64,000 nucleotides of DNA. It comes from Paramarasmius palmivorus (lineage: Eukaryota; Basidiomycota; Agaricomycetes; Agaricales; Marasmiaceae). Of the stretch, positions 46,565 to 57,467 are shown piece after piece. The translations under genes were made by a program, and so were the position numbers. The notes beneath the pieces were generated by a model. The model had not been told where the DNA came from and did not search any database. It saw only the letters and a list, made by a program, of their open reading frames with translations. Where the stretch lies: NCBI GenBank assembly GCA_037176845.1, contig JAYKXP010000039.1:310001-374000 (forward strand), in the 5' to 3' direction. The stretch's first letter is position 1, and every line of letters begins with the position of its first letter.

Positions 46565-47801
46565 TCACAGTGCTACTGCGGCATATCCTGCTTCGACAGT
46601 GGCAATCACGTCCCTCCACAGGCTTTTGAAATCTTCCGTATAGTTTCCATCCTCGTCTACAAAAGCAATCACGTCCGTGATAATCTCAGGCACATCTTCA
46701 GCTGGAAGCTCAGGGTCACTGTAATAAGGATTACTCTTCGTTATCCGTACAGGACGCACTCGTGGTGTCTCTTCCCGTGTGAACTTGAAGAATTGAATCC
46801 ATTTGCCACTGACACCAGCAGTCCATATAGCCTTCAGATTGGGATATTGGTGCAAAATGAATTGCGCATGCTGGACGATCTGAGGCATGGCTTCCAGGAT
46901 CTCCTCAGCAGCATCTGCTTTTGCAATTTCATCGGAGAGTGCTGGATCATAGGCGGAAGGGACTTTGATCTCCGCAGAGAGGGCAGGGATAGATGGTGGA
47001 TGGGTAGCACCAGGTTTGCGCTGTCGTAGATGTGATAGCTTTTCTCGAGCCAAAAACAAAGCATCCGATGCTCGAACAATGCAAATAGAAACATTGTCTG
47101 GAAGGGTAGTTGTGGTTGTGTCGGAGCGCTGGCTATCAGGAGGCCCTTGTGTTGGCGTCTCCGAACTCCCAGTACGTTGACGATTACTAGTAAGGAGTAA
47201 GTTGCGAGTGACTACACGTTTCTGAGCCGCTCTACTTTCGCGCGTAGTGTTGGTCGCCCAACTGGCACCATCAAGACCTGTAGTGTGTTCTTTAGTCGAC
47301 TATGATTGAAATCTATGGAGGTTGAACACACCACTGAGGAGAGACCGAGGTAGGCTGTGCGCCTGTGCTGTCATGTCCTCGTCTCGGTGGTTGGTTAAGG
47401 AAGGAAGAACCATATCATCATCAATTTCTTGGCTATCAGACTCCTCTTGCCAGTCTGGATCCACGACCTGTTCCATTTCGACTCGAGTAATACTGTCGCG
47501 GTAGTATACTTCTGGCGTGGGGGCTCCCTCTAGACGAAGTGTCCCAGGACTTTGCGAATAGGTTGCACAGAGATAAGGCATGACAGTGCCAGGGAAGATA
47601 GAGTAAAAGGGTAGCTCTCTCTTCTGGCGCTGTCTCTCGTATAGCTGTTCTGTAATAGACTCTGCGTGATCTGCGTCGTCATAAGCTGGATTGACTGGCC
47701 AAGATTGGTGCAACGCGGGCGGGAACTGAAAGTAAGATATCAGCAAATCGCAAGGAGGAACTGCAATTTTCATCACATACCTGGAAACCTGCGGTGGCCA
47801 T
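46565..47801 (-). CDS. Hypothetical protein, about 385 aa
   Basis: Three exons inferred. A 21-nt first exon (MATAGFQ, ATG 47801) is followed by an intron ending CTTTCAG. The large second exon starts FPPALHQSWPVNPAYDDADH and is acidic (DWQEESDSQEIDDDMVLPSL). A third exon begins GLDGASWATNTTRESRAAQK after a GTGTGT donor at LLSG. The C-terminal part is helical and mixed-charge (LFLAREKLSHLRQRK, EEILEAMPQIVQHAQFILHQ, IKATWTAGVSG-like IWTAGVSGKWIQFFKF), ending AGYAAVAL. No domain is recognised. It is divergent from 48098-48807 with about 300 bp between starts. This gene is missing from duplication unit B. Confidence 0.68.
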
Positions 47802-48035
47802 ATCGTCTGAGGTGAAAGTTACAGATTCCGAGATTACATGTCCCGCTTTATACCAGAACGCCAAGGGCAACAGAGTGACAAGCCATCCACTTTCTAGCTT
47901 TTAAGGAAATTTCATGGACGCGCCTCTTCTCATAGATATAGAGAACAATGGACTCATTGAGAGAAGCGAATGGGAGAACAATGAAAGGACAAATGATGGT
48001 GATTTTTCAGGCCAAATGCACCACGTGGTCGATCC

Positions 48036-48044
48036 TATATAAAA
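48036..48044 (+). promoter_or_regulatory. TATA box of the 48098 gene
   Basis: TATATAAAA about 54 bp upstream of ATG 48098. Confidence 0.6.
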
Positions 48045-48097
48045 TAGGCTCTTGACATTGATTTCCGAAGAACATCACAACTTGGATTCAAACAACC

Positions 48098-48807
48098 ATG
48101 CCCACCCAATCCAAACTCTCAGATCTCCTCTTTGCACCACCAGACGGTCGCCTCAAGTATCAACGAGAGGTTCGCAGTCATTTGTCTATGTTGGAGAATG
48201 TCAGGTTAAGGATTACCTTCTTTTAGGATTTCCAAGTCGTCTGTCGTTCCACACCTCTCCCCTTCAACGAACTTCCATGTTACTTAGCCGACCAGACGTT
48301 TTTCGATTCCATTCGGCCGCCTTGGATTTGGTGCGGATGGCGTATTGGAGAAAAGGCCCTTTTCAACCTAGTCGAAACACACTACCCTAAACGTGTTCGA
48401 ATTTCCGGGGGTCGTACCCTCATTACACCCACCGTCTTCCAACTCCCAAAGATTCTATTCGAAGAGCTTCAAATCCCAGATAACGCGAAACACCTCATTC
48501 GTATTGTGGACGCGGCGAACAGTGAAGGGCAGGTAGACATGGCATTGGTTATTGGGAATAACTATGAGGGAATCATACCACCTGAAACAGGATACATTGA
48601 CCGTATCAAGAATATGTTGTTCGAAGGAAGGGATCCCGAATGGTATCTTGGGCCGAACAACTGGTCTTGGGCGCCAGCAAAAGGTGCGCAATCTCTGCTT
48701 TGGTTGTTACTACTGCTAACTTATTGGTCGCAGCGCGACAGCTGGTGTTGAAGTCCATACCCGACATCTCAGAGCCGCGCATGGTGCTGATACCTGCTTC
48801 GTCTTAA
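48098..48807 (+). CDS. Hypothetical protein, about 200 aa
   Basis: Three exons. MPTQSKLSDLLFAPPDGRLK then YQRE; an intron ending CTTTTAG; DFQVVCRSTPLPFNELPCYL, DQTFFDSIRPPWIWCGWRIG, VETHYPKRVRISGG, PNNWSWAPAK; a last intron ending TCGCAG; and ARQLVLKSIPDISEPRMVLI then PASS and TAA. Read in frame, the spliced product has a uniform protein-like composition with conserved-looking Trp and Pro residues. No family recognised. Divergent partner of 46565-47801; both are absent from duplication unit B. Confidence 0.65.
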
Positions 48808-49212
48808 CTTCAGATAACCCATTCCACCTTCCCGTCGTCCTGTTGTCGTTTCGTTCGCTGCCCAGTTGCTCATCAGCTCATTTCACGGATAATATGTAGA
48901 ATAATGTACTATATGTTCATCTCCCAGTAAATCCTAGTACTCGAGAATGCTCTACTACAACTCGCTCGCATGTATAGCCCAGACCTTAGGATAGGCCACT
49001 CAAGGCTACAAATCACGCGCTTGTATATTTCTTGTACATTTCAATGCAACCATCACCGTCGGCCTTGTGCATTGTCGTTAATTGTTCACATCTGCAGTAT
49101 ATTAATCACGGCTCCATTGCTCCATCGTTCCTTGTGCTACAAGTTTGCAAACTAGAGAAACGCGTACATACTCTGGGGGAAAGGGTTTCATAGATGAATA
49201 TGTTCAAATGCT
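48808..49212. other. Convergent 3' intergenic region
   Basis: About 400 bp of A+T-rich sequence between two convergent genes. Nothing recognised. Confidence 0.5.
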
Positions 49213-50170
49213 TCATGCCTGAAGAGCAATCAGATGAATTGGTATGAGTTGAACTCCAAAATACTCGCGCACTCACCTTTCGAAGACCAACAAAGTCTTC
49301 GAGGCGATTTAGCACCTCGAAAAGATCATTACCAGACATGGAGGCCCGATTTGCTGGGATCTTCAATTTCAAAGGATCGTTTGCTTTGACGCCTTTGAAA
49401 GCATCTGGTTTCATCGATATGGTCCAAAGGACAGTGCTCGTATCACAAGTTTCTCCATTGACACGGCACTCTACTGTGAGGTAATCCCGAGTATCAAACG
49501 CTGAATCGGCGCCATGGCTCAATGCTTGCCCCAAGGCTTCGAGTCGCTTTGCGTCCAGGATATCATGATCGTATTTGCATTCAATGCCTCTTGGACATCC
49601 GGTAGGTTGTTGCCTGTCCGTACACATGCTTTGCTTTTTCTCATACCGGTGCTACAAAGACAAAGATCACCGTCAGAGTTTATTCGACACCCGAGATAGA
49701 GGAGCAGCTACTTACATCAGGGGCACCTTTCGATGTTATACCAAGAGTCAACTCGGCGAGCAACAGAGACTTTGGGAGATTATATCTCCTCCTGTGAGCA
49801 AGGTCCCTCCCGTTGACTTTGACATCCCAACCATCACTGTCCATCTCGTAGGTGCCGTATCGCTCAAATCCATGTCCGTATTCAAGGGTGACAACGGACG
49901 GGAAGACAGCGTTTTTCTTACCCTGTTATTCGCTCGGTCAGATGTCAGAATCGGGTTAGACACTTCATCACTCACCAGCTCGACGACTCGTTTAGCGTTG
50001 AAGACTGTATGGCTATACCGACAACGGAAGTTACCGCCCGTGTATTCGCACGAGCTCCAGGTGTCATGTCTCATAGATCCTCGAGCCTCGCCAGCATAAA
50101 CTCGAGTATGCTTGATGCATGGGGTACGATTGGCGTACTCGTCGGGGACAGCGCTAGGGCGAGGGGGCAT
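49213..50170 (-). CDS. Cys/His-rich protein with CCCH-like motifs
   Basis: From ATG 50170 (MPPRPSAVPDEYANRTPCIK). The first exon contains CEYTGGNFRCRYSH and the third contains CTDRQQPTGCPRGIECKYDH, the latter close to C-x8-C-x5-C-x3-H of CCCH zinc fingers. Exon 2 starts GKKNAVFPSVVTLEYGHGFE after intron GTGAGT to AATAACAG; exon 3 starts HRYEKKQSM. The remainder is a soluble domain (DTRDYLTVECRVNGETCD, VLWTISMKPDAFKGVKANDP, SGNDLFEVLNRLEDFVGLRK), and a short last exon adds one residue before TGA at 49213-49215. Other CCCH proteins bind RNA, but two incomplete fingers make this uncertain. The last large exon survives as a remnant in unit B. Confidence 0.6.
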
Positions 50171-50197
50171 ATCGATGGATGTTGAGAAAACGAGGTC

Positions 50198-50421
50198 TAT
50201 GGAAGGCCAAAGCTTATATAAACTGCTTGTAGGTTGCCTGCTGTTGGCACTCTATCGCCTTCGGCTTATCCGGCAGTATGGCAACTACTTACCCGTTGAA
50301 CGTCTGAACCTTATCTTCATCCTTCGGCACGAACAGAACTTTAGCGCCAGAGTCACCCTGACCAGACCCCCGGAACCAAGGATCCTGAGACGAAATGCGG
50401 AAGAGAGCCCCGAGGTTCATG
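50198..50421 (-). CDS. Possible short two-exon protein
   Basis: ATG 50421 (MNLGALFRISSQDPWF), a region KVLFVPKDEDKVQTFNG, then a 41-nt intron (50252-50292, GTAAGT to GATAG) and VPTAGNLQAVYISFGLP before TAG. In unit B the corresponding exon keeps AEVLFVPKETRKE before a GTATGT donor, so the piece shows coding-like conservation. It overlaps the promoter of the Cys/His gene and may instead be an exon of a larger, decayed gene. Confidence 0.35.
50214..50220 (-). promoter_or_regulatory. TATA box of the Cys/His-rich gene
   Basis: TATATAA on the minus strand, about 45 bp before ATG 50170. Confidence 0.5.
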
Positions 50422-50471
50422 CTTCTCCCATTATCGGTCTTTCGCTGTCTGTCCAAAGTCCATGACTGCAA

Positions 50472-51477
50472 TAATGGGCTATTCTCCAGGTGGAGTTGAA
50501 CAGGGTATAGCGGCGGGGAAGTCGAGATAGAGTGACTACTCTAGTATTACACGATCAGCTCTGCGCGTTGGGTTTGGTAAAGCGACTTGTGTATATGTTG
50601 ACCTATTGAAGGGAGTTGGATGTTGGTTTGGGAATGGCTGGGCTGGTATGCATCATTGCAAGTGAGGACTGTGTGCATTAACCAGCACAAACTTTTGGGT
50701 GCTTCCGGGCCGCCTGTGAGCTAGCAAAATAAGGGTGCTGACACTTGAAGACACTAATAAAATTTTCGTGAGCCGCCTATGCGTGAGTAATTATAAGAAA
50801 CTGTATGTTCACGAACGGGTAATACATGCTGTTTGAGACTCGTCTCATATCCCCGGATTGACGCGTTATTTAGCTGCATTTGGCGTAAGCTCCTCGTAGT
50901 CGAGCATGACGGAAGAGAAGAGAAAGTGAAAATTTGAACTCCGGCCCGTGAAAAGGCGCCTGTCTCCTTCCACGCGACCATCACCATCATGAACTCATCT
51001 TTAGTACCCTGTGTTCCTTCTGCACCGACTCATCATGATGCTATGGATGAACGATTCAAACTACGATTCACTCCATGGAACAAGATGAAAGCGAGTTTCC
51101 ATGGTTTGGGACCATACTGTGCATGTGAGCGACAATGTCATCAATCGCCTGCCGCTGTACATGTATCTGATTCTAGCTGGGCAGGTCGAGGTCTGGGGGC
51201 ACGCAGAAAAGAGGCTCTTGGCGTTGTTTCATGGTACGCTAAACTTAAAGTCTGTTCCCGCGAAAACGACCGTCTTTAACCCAGTGTAACGCGTGTCATA
51301 GCATATCTCGTTGGGGTCCTATTCAAGTTTGGTGCGATGAAGAACCCCATACCCGTAGCAACGAACACCGCATCTAAATGAAAATCCAAGACCAAAGTGC
51401 CGAGAAGGGAACAAAGCAAACTCTCGAGTCCTTTTTTACCACCCCACAGTCCAAAGATCAGCTCGAAGTGTCGACTA
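50472..51477. other. Duplicated non-coding region upstream of secreted-protein gene, unit A
   Basis: Repeated at about 54860-55908 in unit B. A small plus frame (50989-51279) is open here but is interrupted in unit B by a base change to TGA and by indels, so it is probably not a conserved protein. The region likely holds the promoter and 5' leader of the secreted-protein gene. Confidence 0.55.
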
Positions 51478-52130
51478 ATGAAGCTGTTGAACACTTATCT
51501 CGCCTTCTCCGTCGTGTTCAGTGTCTCTGCGACTCCGATCGAGAATCAAGTTGGCCCTCAGCTACTCACCGACCCCAGAGGTGCGTTTTGATCATTACAT
51601 ACGGACGTCTCCTGTCTGGGCTGACCTTTCAATAGTGTTCAAGGAAATAAAAAAAATGCCGTTGCGCCTTCAAACGAGACGTCAGAGGTGGCTCTTTCGA
51701 AAATAACATATCGAAAGCGAGACACAGCTGCAGAAGCCATCGACGCTCGAGCTGTGGATTCCAGCGAAAGGTCTCTGTCAGAGCACAGTGCCCGGGAAAT
51801 CGATGATGGGGTTTGTTCCTTGTTCTCCAAGTAGGCAGGTAGGCGGGTCATTCTGCAGGTCCCAGGTCAAAATGTTGAAGGACATCACTAGGAAAACTGT
51901 TTACACTCGATGGTAAGGTTCATTATATTTGTGCACATTCACTACTGGGTTCCACTCTGCAATGGGAAACAAGAGTGTTCAAGGCTTCATCGTAGGTATG
52001 CCGATCATAGGTACCCGGGCCCTAACTTACCGACAGTCGAGGATTTCTTCTCGTCTTGTGGATGCTACAGTATTTTCTGCTCCACTTCGGTTGGTACATG
52101 ATTTATTCTCAATTCACCATAGCTGAGTAT
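51478..52130 (+). pseudogene. Secreted-protein gene, unit A copy, broken
   Basis: Counterpart of 55909-56896. The first exon is intact (MKLLNTYLAFSVVFSVSATP, signal peptide) and intron 1 is conserved. Exon 2 carries eight A residues (about 51649-51656) where unit B has six. That shifts the frame and gives an early stop after about 20 codons. Past the A-run, exon 2 would still be open to AREIDDG in the other frame. Beyond that only scattered similarity to exons 3-5 remains (for example MGNKSVQGFIVG) and exons 6-8 are missing. A homopolymer sequencing error could explain the A-run but not the lost exons. Confidence 0.6.
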
Positions 52131-52566
52131 CCATAGATTCTCAAAAATGTTCAAACTCTACTCGAGGGATACTTGTCAACGGTATTCACCTTTGGGGAAC
52201 GGACCTAGCCGACCGTTCGGCTAGGGTCTAAATGAGGCCCCACCGGTCACCTTGGCCGAAGGGCCAAAAAGGCCGTCCCCGTCTTTACTCGAGAACCTGC
52301 ATTAGCCTTGAAGCTTAGTTCAAGATATGGGGAGGTCCGAGGGCGCTGCTATGGCCTCAGCTTGACCTAGCTGGAATGCGTTTATGGCACTGGATGTTAG
52401 GAACGGACTAGGAAGAGATTCCGAGTCTATTCCGTGTTAGGGCAGCCCAAGTCGCGGATTCTCCTTGCTGCACTGCTCAGCATGGACCTGTTGAGTATAT
52501 AAGCCAGTAGGTTTGTAGGTACCCAATTATCCTCACTTTTATTCATTGCTCACGTTTCCTTCAAAG
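51857..52566. other. Junction between duplication units
   Basis: Contains the degraded 3' part of the unit-A secreted gene, then unique sequence. A short inverted repeat lies at 52204-52212 and 52217-52225 (CCTAGCCGA with TCGGCTAGG). Unit B begins near 52291 with GAGAACCTGC, followed by the duplicated ADH promoter with its TATA box at 52496-52502. Confidence 0.55.
52496..52502 (+). promoter_or_regulatory. TATA box of ADH copy B
   Basis: TATATAA about 70 bp before ATG 52567, in a context identical to copy A. Confidence 0.6.
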
Positions 52567-54102
52567 ATGTCTCACACCGTCATTCCAAAGACCATGTTTG
52601 GTGCTCTATACGAGCCAGGTAACCAGAACCTCGCTATCGAAAGACACCACCCTGTTCCAAAGCCTGGTAAAGGGGAGGTGCTCATCAAGATATCTGCTTC
52701 TGGAGGTATGCTATCCAACGGGCTATACTTTATCATCACCTAATTGTTCGTAGTCTGTCACTCAGATGTAACCCTTCTAAGCGGGCTATCCTTGGATGTG
52801 AGAAAGTACATCCTAGGGCATGAGATATGCGGTGTTCCGGTAGAGTGCGCTACAAGTTGGTCTTGTTAACAACAAACTCAGTCCTCCAATAGATTGGGCG
52901 AAGGCGTTGATCCACACACCGTCAAGAAAGGGAAGCATTACTCAATTCTTGCATTGCATCCTTGCGTGAAGTCAGTTGGCGGTCTTCCTGCGGCATTCAC
53001 TAGCACCGGAATCGGTCTCGACGGCGGTTTCGCCCCATTTGTCCTCGTGAAGCAAAACCAGCTGGTCGAAGTGGTGAGTGAGTTGTTCACCCCGACAGGT
53101 ACAATTCTGACCGGTCTCCTCGCCTAGCCCAATGGAGTGCCTGTGGAGGTTGCTGCAGTCGGCGCTGACGCAGGAGTAACTGCATACAACGCAGTACACA
53201 ACACTGCCGGCGTAGGAGCTATCCAGTTCGATAGTTCGAGCGCTTGCTTATGCCACGTCCATGGTAGATTACCCATGGTACCCACTTCCGAGTGCTAATC
53301 TTCGGTATTGGTGGTCTTGGACACCTTGCTGTGCAGTACGCTAAACACTTTGGTGCTACTGGTATGTATCCATCACCGCTCACAGCGGTCTGCGACACTC
53401 ACAGAATACTCCTTAGTATACGCTTGCGACATTAAGCCAGAAGCCCGTGAACTCGCAGTTGAACTTGGTGCGGTCAAAGCGTTTGATCTCATCGAGCTAG
53501 ATCAAGCCACGAAAAATGGTTTCACGGTGGATATTACCATTGACTTTGTTGCAAGCTCTCAGAGTGCGTCTGGTTCATTCCTCCACGACCGCTCATCAGT
53601 CTGATCTTCCATTCTAGCATTCAACTTCTCGCTTGCCGCTTTAGCCGGAAATGCCGCGGTCAGTTTCCCAAGTACCGCAAAGGCTGTTCTTGTACGTCGA
53701 CCAGCCTCAGCCTAGGTCTCGAATACTCACTCGACATTGCAGGTTGGCATAAGTCCGGACACATTGGCTGTCTCTGAGTTCAGCTTCCTTGCGAATGGTA
53801 CCCAAGGTAGTATGGTTCCCACTTATTCGGGATATCGGATGTGTGTGCTCACTGCGTTCATGATTAGTCCTTCCCAGCCTTTACGGTTCTCGCGATGACC
53901 TGAAAGCTGTTCTTGACCTGTTTGCCAATGTGAGTTATGGCCTCTGTCAAACAAGAACATGGATTGATGCTGTTTCTAGGGAGCTGTTCGTGCAGTCGTA
54001 ACCAAGGAGCCTCTTGAGAAGGTTCAGAAGGTTATTAACGAGCTGCGTGCATCCGAATACATTGGACGGAAGGTGGTGGTTCCCTTCGAGAGCACCTTCT
54101 AA
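52567..54102 (+). CDS. Zinc-type alcohol dehydrogenase, copy B
   Basis: Near-identical to copy A in the N-terminal exons (MSHTVIPKTMFGALYEPGNQ onward) and with the same exon plan. Catalytic motifs VCHSDVTLL and ILGHEICGVP are retained, and the same collapsed structural-zinc region is present. The cofactor domain reads VLIFGIGGLGHLA. Differences include VVPFESTF rather than VIPPENPF at the C-terminus, NAAVSFPSTAKAVL for NAVASFPSTAKAVV, and slightly altered splice donors (GTAGGA after NTAG; GTAGTA after GTQ), which might lower splicing efficiency. No stop or frameshift is visible under this splicing. The upstream region lacks the 130-bp segment found in copy A, so expression may differ. Confidence 0.85.
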
Positions 54103-54379
54103 GAGCATGGCCATGATTGTTTGCATTAGTACACTAGAATACAAGTAGATAGTCTTTAATGATCTGACTTTCCAAACCCCGAATTGAATAATTGAGACTG
54201 TTTCCAATCGCTGGCTGTCGCTCACATTTCGTATCCACATACTTATCGTACTTGTTTATGGCTTATAAGTATCGATATCCTTCTCTCGTCGTCCTTTGCA
54301 TTGCACGATTTCGGGGCCATAGTTTTTCAAGGAAATATAGCAAATACGCAAGCGATGCAGAATACAGTATTTCACGTCT

Positions 54380-54595
54380 GAAAAGTAATCAGATGTCTTA
54401 GTAAGAGTCAACTCCAAAGATACCTATTACCAGCGCACTCACCTTTCGAAGACCGACAAAGTCTTCGAGGTGATTTAGCACCTTAGAAAGATCATTACCA
54501 GACATGGAGGCCCGATTTGCTGGGATCAAAGGATCGTTCGCCTTGACGCCTTTGCAACGCCTTTGAAAGCATCTGGTTTCATCGATATGGTCCAG
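54380..54595 (-). pseudogene. Remnant of the Cys/His-rich gene in unit B
   Basis: Minus-strand match to the last large exon of 49213-50170 (about 49220-49432), with small indels including an 18-bp insertion near 54553 and an 11-bp loss near 54526. Upstream exons are absent; the next unit-B sequence corresponds to about 50240 in unit A. Not expected to make a product. Confidence 0.65.
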
Positions 54596-55908
54596 ACTGC
54601 CTGTAAAATGTCCACTTTGGGCGCTCTATCACCTTCGGCTTATCCGGCAGTATGGTAATTACATACCTGACACCGAACGTTCCTTCCTTGTCTCTTTCGG
54701 TACAAACAGTACTTCAGCAGTAGATGCTACCCTGACCAAGGGTTTTGCAATGCTTTCGACCCCGAAACCAAGGACCTAGTGAGAGGCAAGTCGGTATATG
54801 CCTCGAAGTGCGGAAGAGATTCCCCAGATTCATCCCTATTCCATTAAGTATCGGCCTTTCGCCGTCTCGTTTACGGTCCTAGCCATAACCGCAAGAATAG
54901 ACCATTCTCGAGGTCGAGTCGAACAGGGTATAGCGACGACGAGAGGAAGTCGAGATCGCTCTAGTATTACACGGACAACTCCGCGCGTTGGTAAAGCGAC
55001 TGTGTGTATATGTTGACCTGTTAAAGGGAGTTGGACGTTAGTTGGGGAATGGCTGGGCTGGATCATTGCAAGTGGAAATTGTGTACATTAAGCAGCACGA
55101 ACTTTTGAGTGCTTCCGGGCCACCTGTGAGCTAGCACAATAAGGGTGCTGACACTTGAAGACACTAATAAAATTTCCGTGAGCCGCCTACGCGTGAGTAA
55201 GAGACTGTAAGTTCACGAACGGGTAATACATGGTGTTCGAGAATCTTCTCATGTCCCCGGATTGACGCGTTATTTAGCTGCATTTGGCGTAGGTTCCTCG
55301 TAGTCGAGTATGACGGAAGAGAAGAGAAAGTGAGAAAATTCGAATCGGAACTACAAGGACCACGTGCCGGTTTCCTTCCTTTCCGGCCCGTGCGGCGGCG
55401 TGAAGAGGCGCCTCCCTTCACACGACCATCACCATCTCAGCGCTCATCGTTAGATGGCCCTGTGTTCCTTCTACTGCGACACCGACTCATCATGATGCTA
55501 TGGATGAACGATTCAAACTATGATTCTCTCCATGAAACAAGATGAAAGCGAGTTTCCATGGTTTGGAACCATACTGTGCATGTGAGCGACAATGTCATCC
55601 ATCGCCTGTGTATATCCATCTGATTTTAGGTCGAGGTCTGGGGTCATGCAGAAAAGAGGCTCTCGGCGGTGCTTCATGGTGTGCTAAAGTCTGTTCCCGC
55701 GAAAACGACCATCTTTAACCCAGTGTAACGCGTGTCATAGCATATCTAGTTGGGGTCCTATTCAACTTTGGTGCGATGAAGAACCCGTAGCAACGAACAC
55801 CGCATCTAAATGAACATCCAAGACCAAGTACCGAGAAGGGAACAAAGCAAGCTCTTGAGTCCTTTTTTAACACTCCACAGTCTAATGATCAGGTCAAAGT
55901 ATCGACTA
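54596..55908. other. Duplicated non-coding region upstream of the secreted-protein gene, unit B
   Basis: Aligned with about 50235-51477 of unit A. It includes a partial exon resembling the short 50198-50421 frame (VLFVPKE) and presumed promoter sequence. No intact gene is seen. Confidence 0.5.
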
Positions 55909-56896
55909 ATGAAGCTGTTGAACACCTATCTCGCCTTCTCCGCCGTGTTCAGTGTCTCTGCGACTCCGATCGAGAATCAAGTTGGCCCTCAGCTACCTAC
56001 CGACTCCAGAGGTGCGTTTTGATCATTACATACGGACGTCTCCTGTCTGGGCTGACCTTTCAACAGCGTTCAAGGAAATAAAAAATGCCGTTGCGCCTTC
56101 AAACGAGACGTCAGAGGTGGCCCTTTCGGAAATAACATATCGAAGGCCAGATACAACTGCAGAAGCCATCGACGCTCGAGCTATGGATTTCAGCGAAAGG
56201 TCGCTGCCAGAGCACAGTGCCCGGGGAATTGATGATGGGGTTTGTTCCTTGCGTTAATACTGCAAATTCATGATGTCGACCCTAGTCTATGTAGGACCGG
56301 GGATCGTGGACACAAAATACTATGGGAGCGGCTAGAGATAAGCATCCTGGCTAGTGCGTTGTTTTCATTGTCAGTCTGGGGCTGCTGACCAACATGTCGT
56401 CATACAGTAACGGTGTCATCGTTGGTACAAAACATACCGTCAAGTGGGAAGGCATAGAGTATGTCGATTGGATGCAACAAGTGAGCGCCACGCTTCTTTG
56501 TGCCTGGTTGCCCGACTTATGGCTTTATAGCATGTAGAATACCACAGTATAGTATGCAACGTCAATGGTTTTCTATCTCTCATTAACGATGAGAATTCTT
56601 CTCGCTCAGACTGAGGGCACCCTTAGGTGAATCTTAGTTCTCTAAGAAACGACATTTGGATACTAAATACATTCTAGATACGTGCTCTATCTCGGGAAAG
56701 CTGGCGACTTTGTTCTGGAAGGCGATGGTGGATATATCAATGTGAGTTGTGCTTTTTGTCTTCCGCCAGGGTTGCTCAGCTTTCGGGTTACTCCAGTGGG
56801 CCTTGGCAGGGAAGTTTGTACGCAGCGGCCCAGAGGAGAAACATGTCGTATTTTCTTAGCCATGCATATTACACCGAGCCATGTAGTTCGCTTTAA
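55909..56896 (+). CDS. Secreted protein of unknown function, eight small exons, unit B copy
   Basis: Exons 55909-56011, 56067-56239, 56295-56353, 56408-56480, 56531-56560, 56610-56626, 56678-56741, 56780-56896; total 636 nt, 211 aa, every junction in phase. Introns are 38-55 nt. Signal peptide MKLLNTYLAFSAVFSVSATP. An N-glycosylation-rich propeptide-like region follows (APSNETSEV), then DRGSWTQNTMGAARDKHPG, YNGVIVGTKHTVKWEGIEYV, HVEYHSIVCN, TEGTLRYVLYLGKAGDFVLE and GDGGYIN. The end is LSGYSSGPWQGSLYAAAQRR, NMSYFLSHAYYTEPCSSL. Two Cys may pair. Exon 6 is only 17 nt. No family recognised; the last part, r[NK]MSYF with paired Tyr/Cys, looks like a folded secreted domain. An in-frame ATG upstream (55810) would bury the signal peptide and is not favoured. 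Confidence 0.68.
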
Positions 56897-57467
56897 TAGT
56901 GTAGTTTTTAATGTTCCAGAGCCCGAGGAAATTCCAAATTCACAGATCCGTGTCTTCGAGTTCAAGATACATCTCCGACCTCGTTTCCGGCATTGAATAT
57001 TGAATATCGAGCATCCTAACATTTTCTCATTGGCCTTGGCCAAAAATTTCCAACGGGACCGGGGTCGGGACTCGCACGGGACTCCAGTGTCCCAGCGTCC
57101 ATTAACATTGCTCAGCGCTCTTTGAGTGCTGCTAGCATTTTGACCACTTGGCTCGGCCTCACACGGTGCACAGGTGGAATTGAACGATCAAAGTGACAAA
57201 GGTCAGCTTAAACTCTTAAATCCGGGGAAGCTGATCCTGATAGGAGTGATGTGAAGCAACAGCGGTCATCTCGAGAGCGCGCTGGAAGGACCACCAGAGA
57301 TAGCATCAAGAGCCTGGATTTGTTGTCGAAAGTTGAAAGTTGAAGCTGTGTTGTGCAAGAGGGCAGGGTTATCGAGAACAGTTTTTGGTTTGTAGTTTTC
57401 GTTCGGGGTACGTTTTATTTTTGCTTGTCTGCGACGGAAAGACTCAAGTTTCAATAGAGTTTGTACC
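56897..57467. other. Intergenic region
   Basis: 3' flank of the secreted gene and promoter of the coiled-coil gene. Nothing else recognised. Confidence 0.5.

Larger units (their letters stand above)
44431..51900. repeat. Unit A of a tandem segmental duplication
   Basis: Three blocks of this unit recur in the same order and orientation in unit B. They are about 44431-46395 (ADH), about 49196-49432 (Cys/His-gene 3' exon) and about 50240-51850 (short gene and secreted-protein gene). Each shows mostly single-base differences over hundreds of bases. The sequence between blocks (46.4-49.2 kb and 49.4-50.2 kb) is absent from unit B. Confidence 0.85.
52291..56250. repeat. Unit B of the tandem segmental duplication, internally deleted
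   Basis: Direct repeat of unit A starting at about 52291. It keeps the ADH block to about 54120, a fragment of the Cys/His gene (about 54380-54595), then the block from about 54630 through the secreted gene. About 2.8 kb and 0.8 kb of unit-A sequence are missing between blocks. Confidence 0.85.

Noticed and set aside
50989..51279. 96-codon frame in the duplicated region of unit A
   Set aside because: The matching region in unit B is interrupted by a stop and indels, so it is not a conserved protein.
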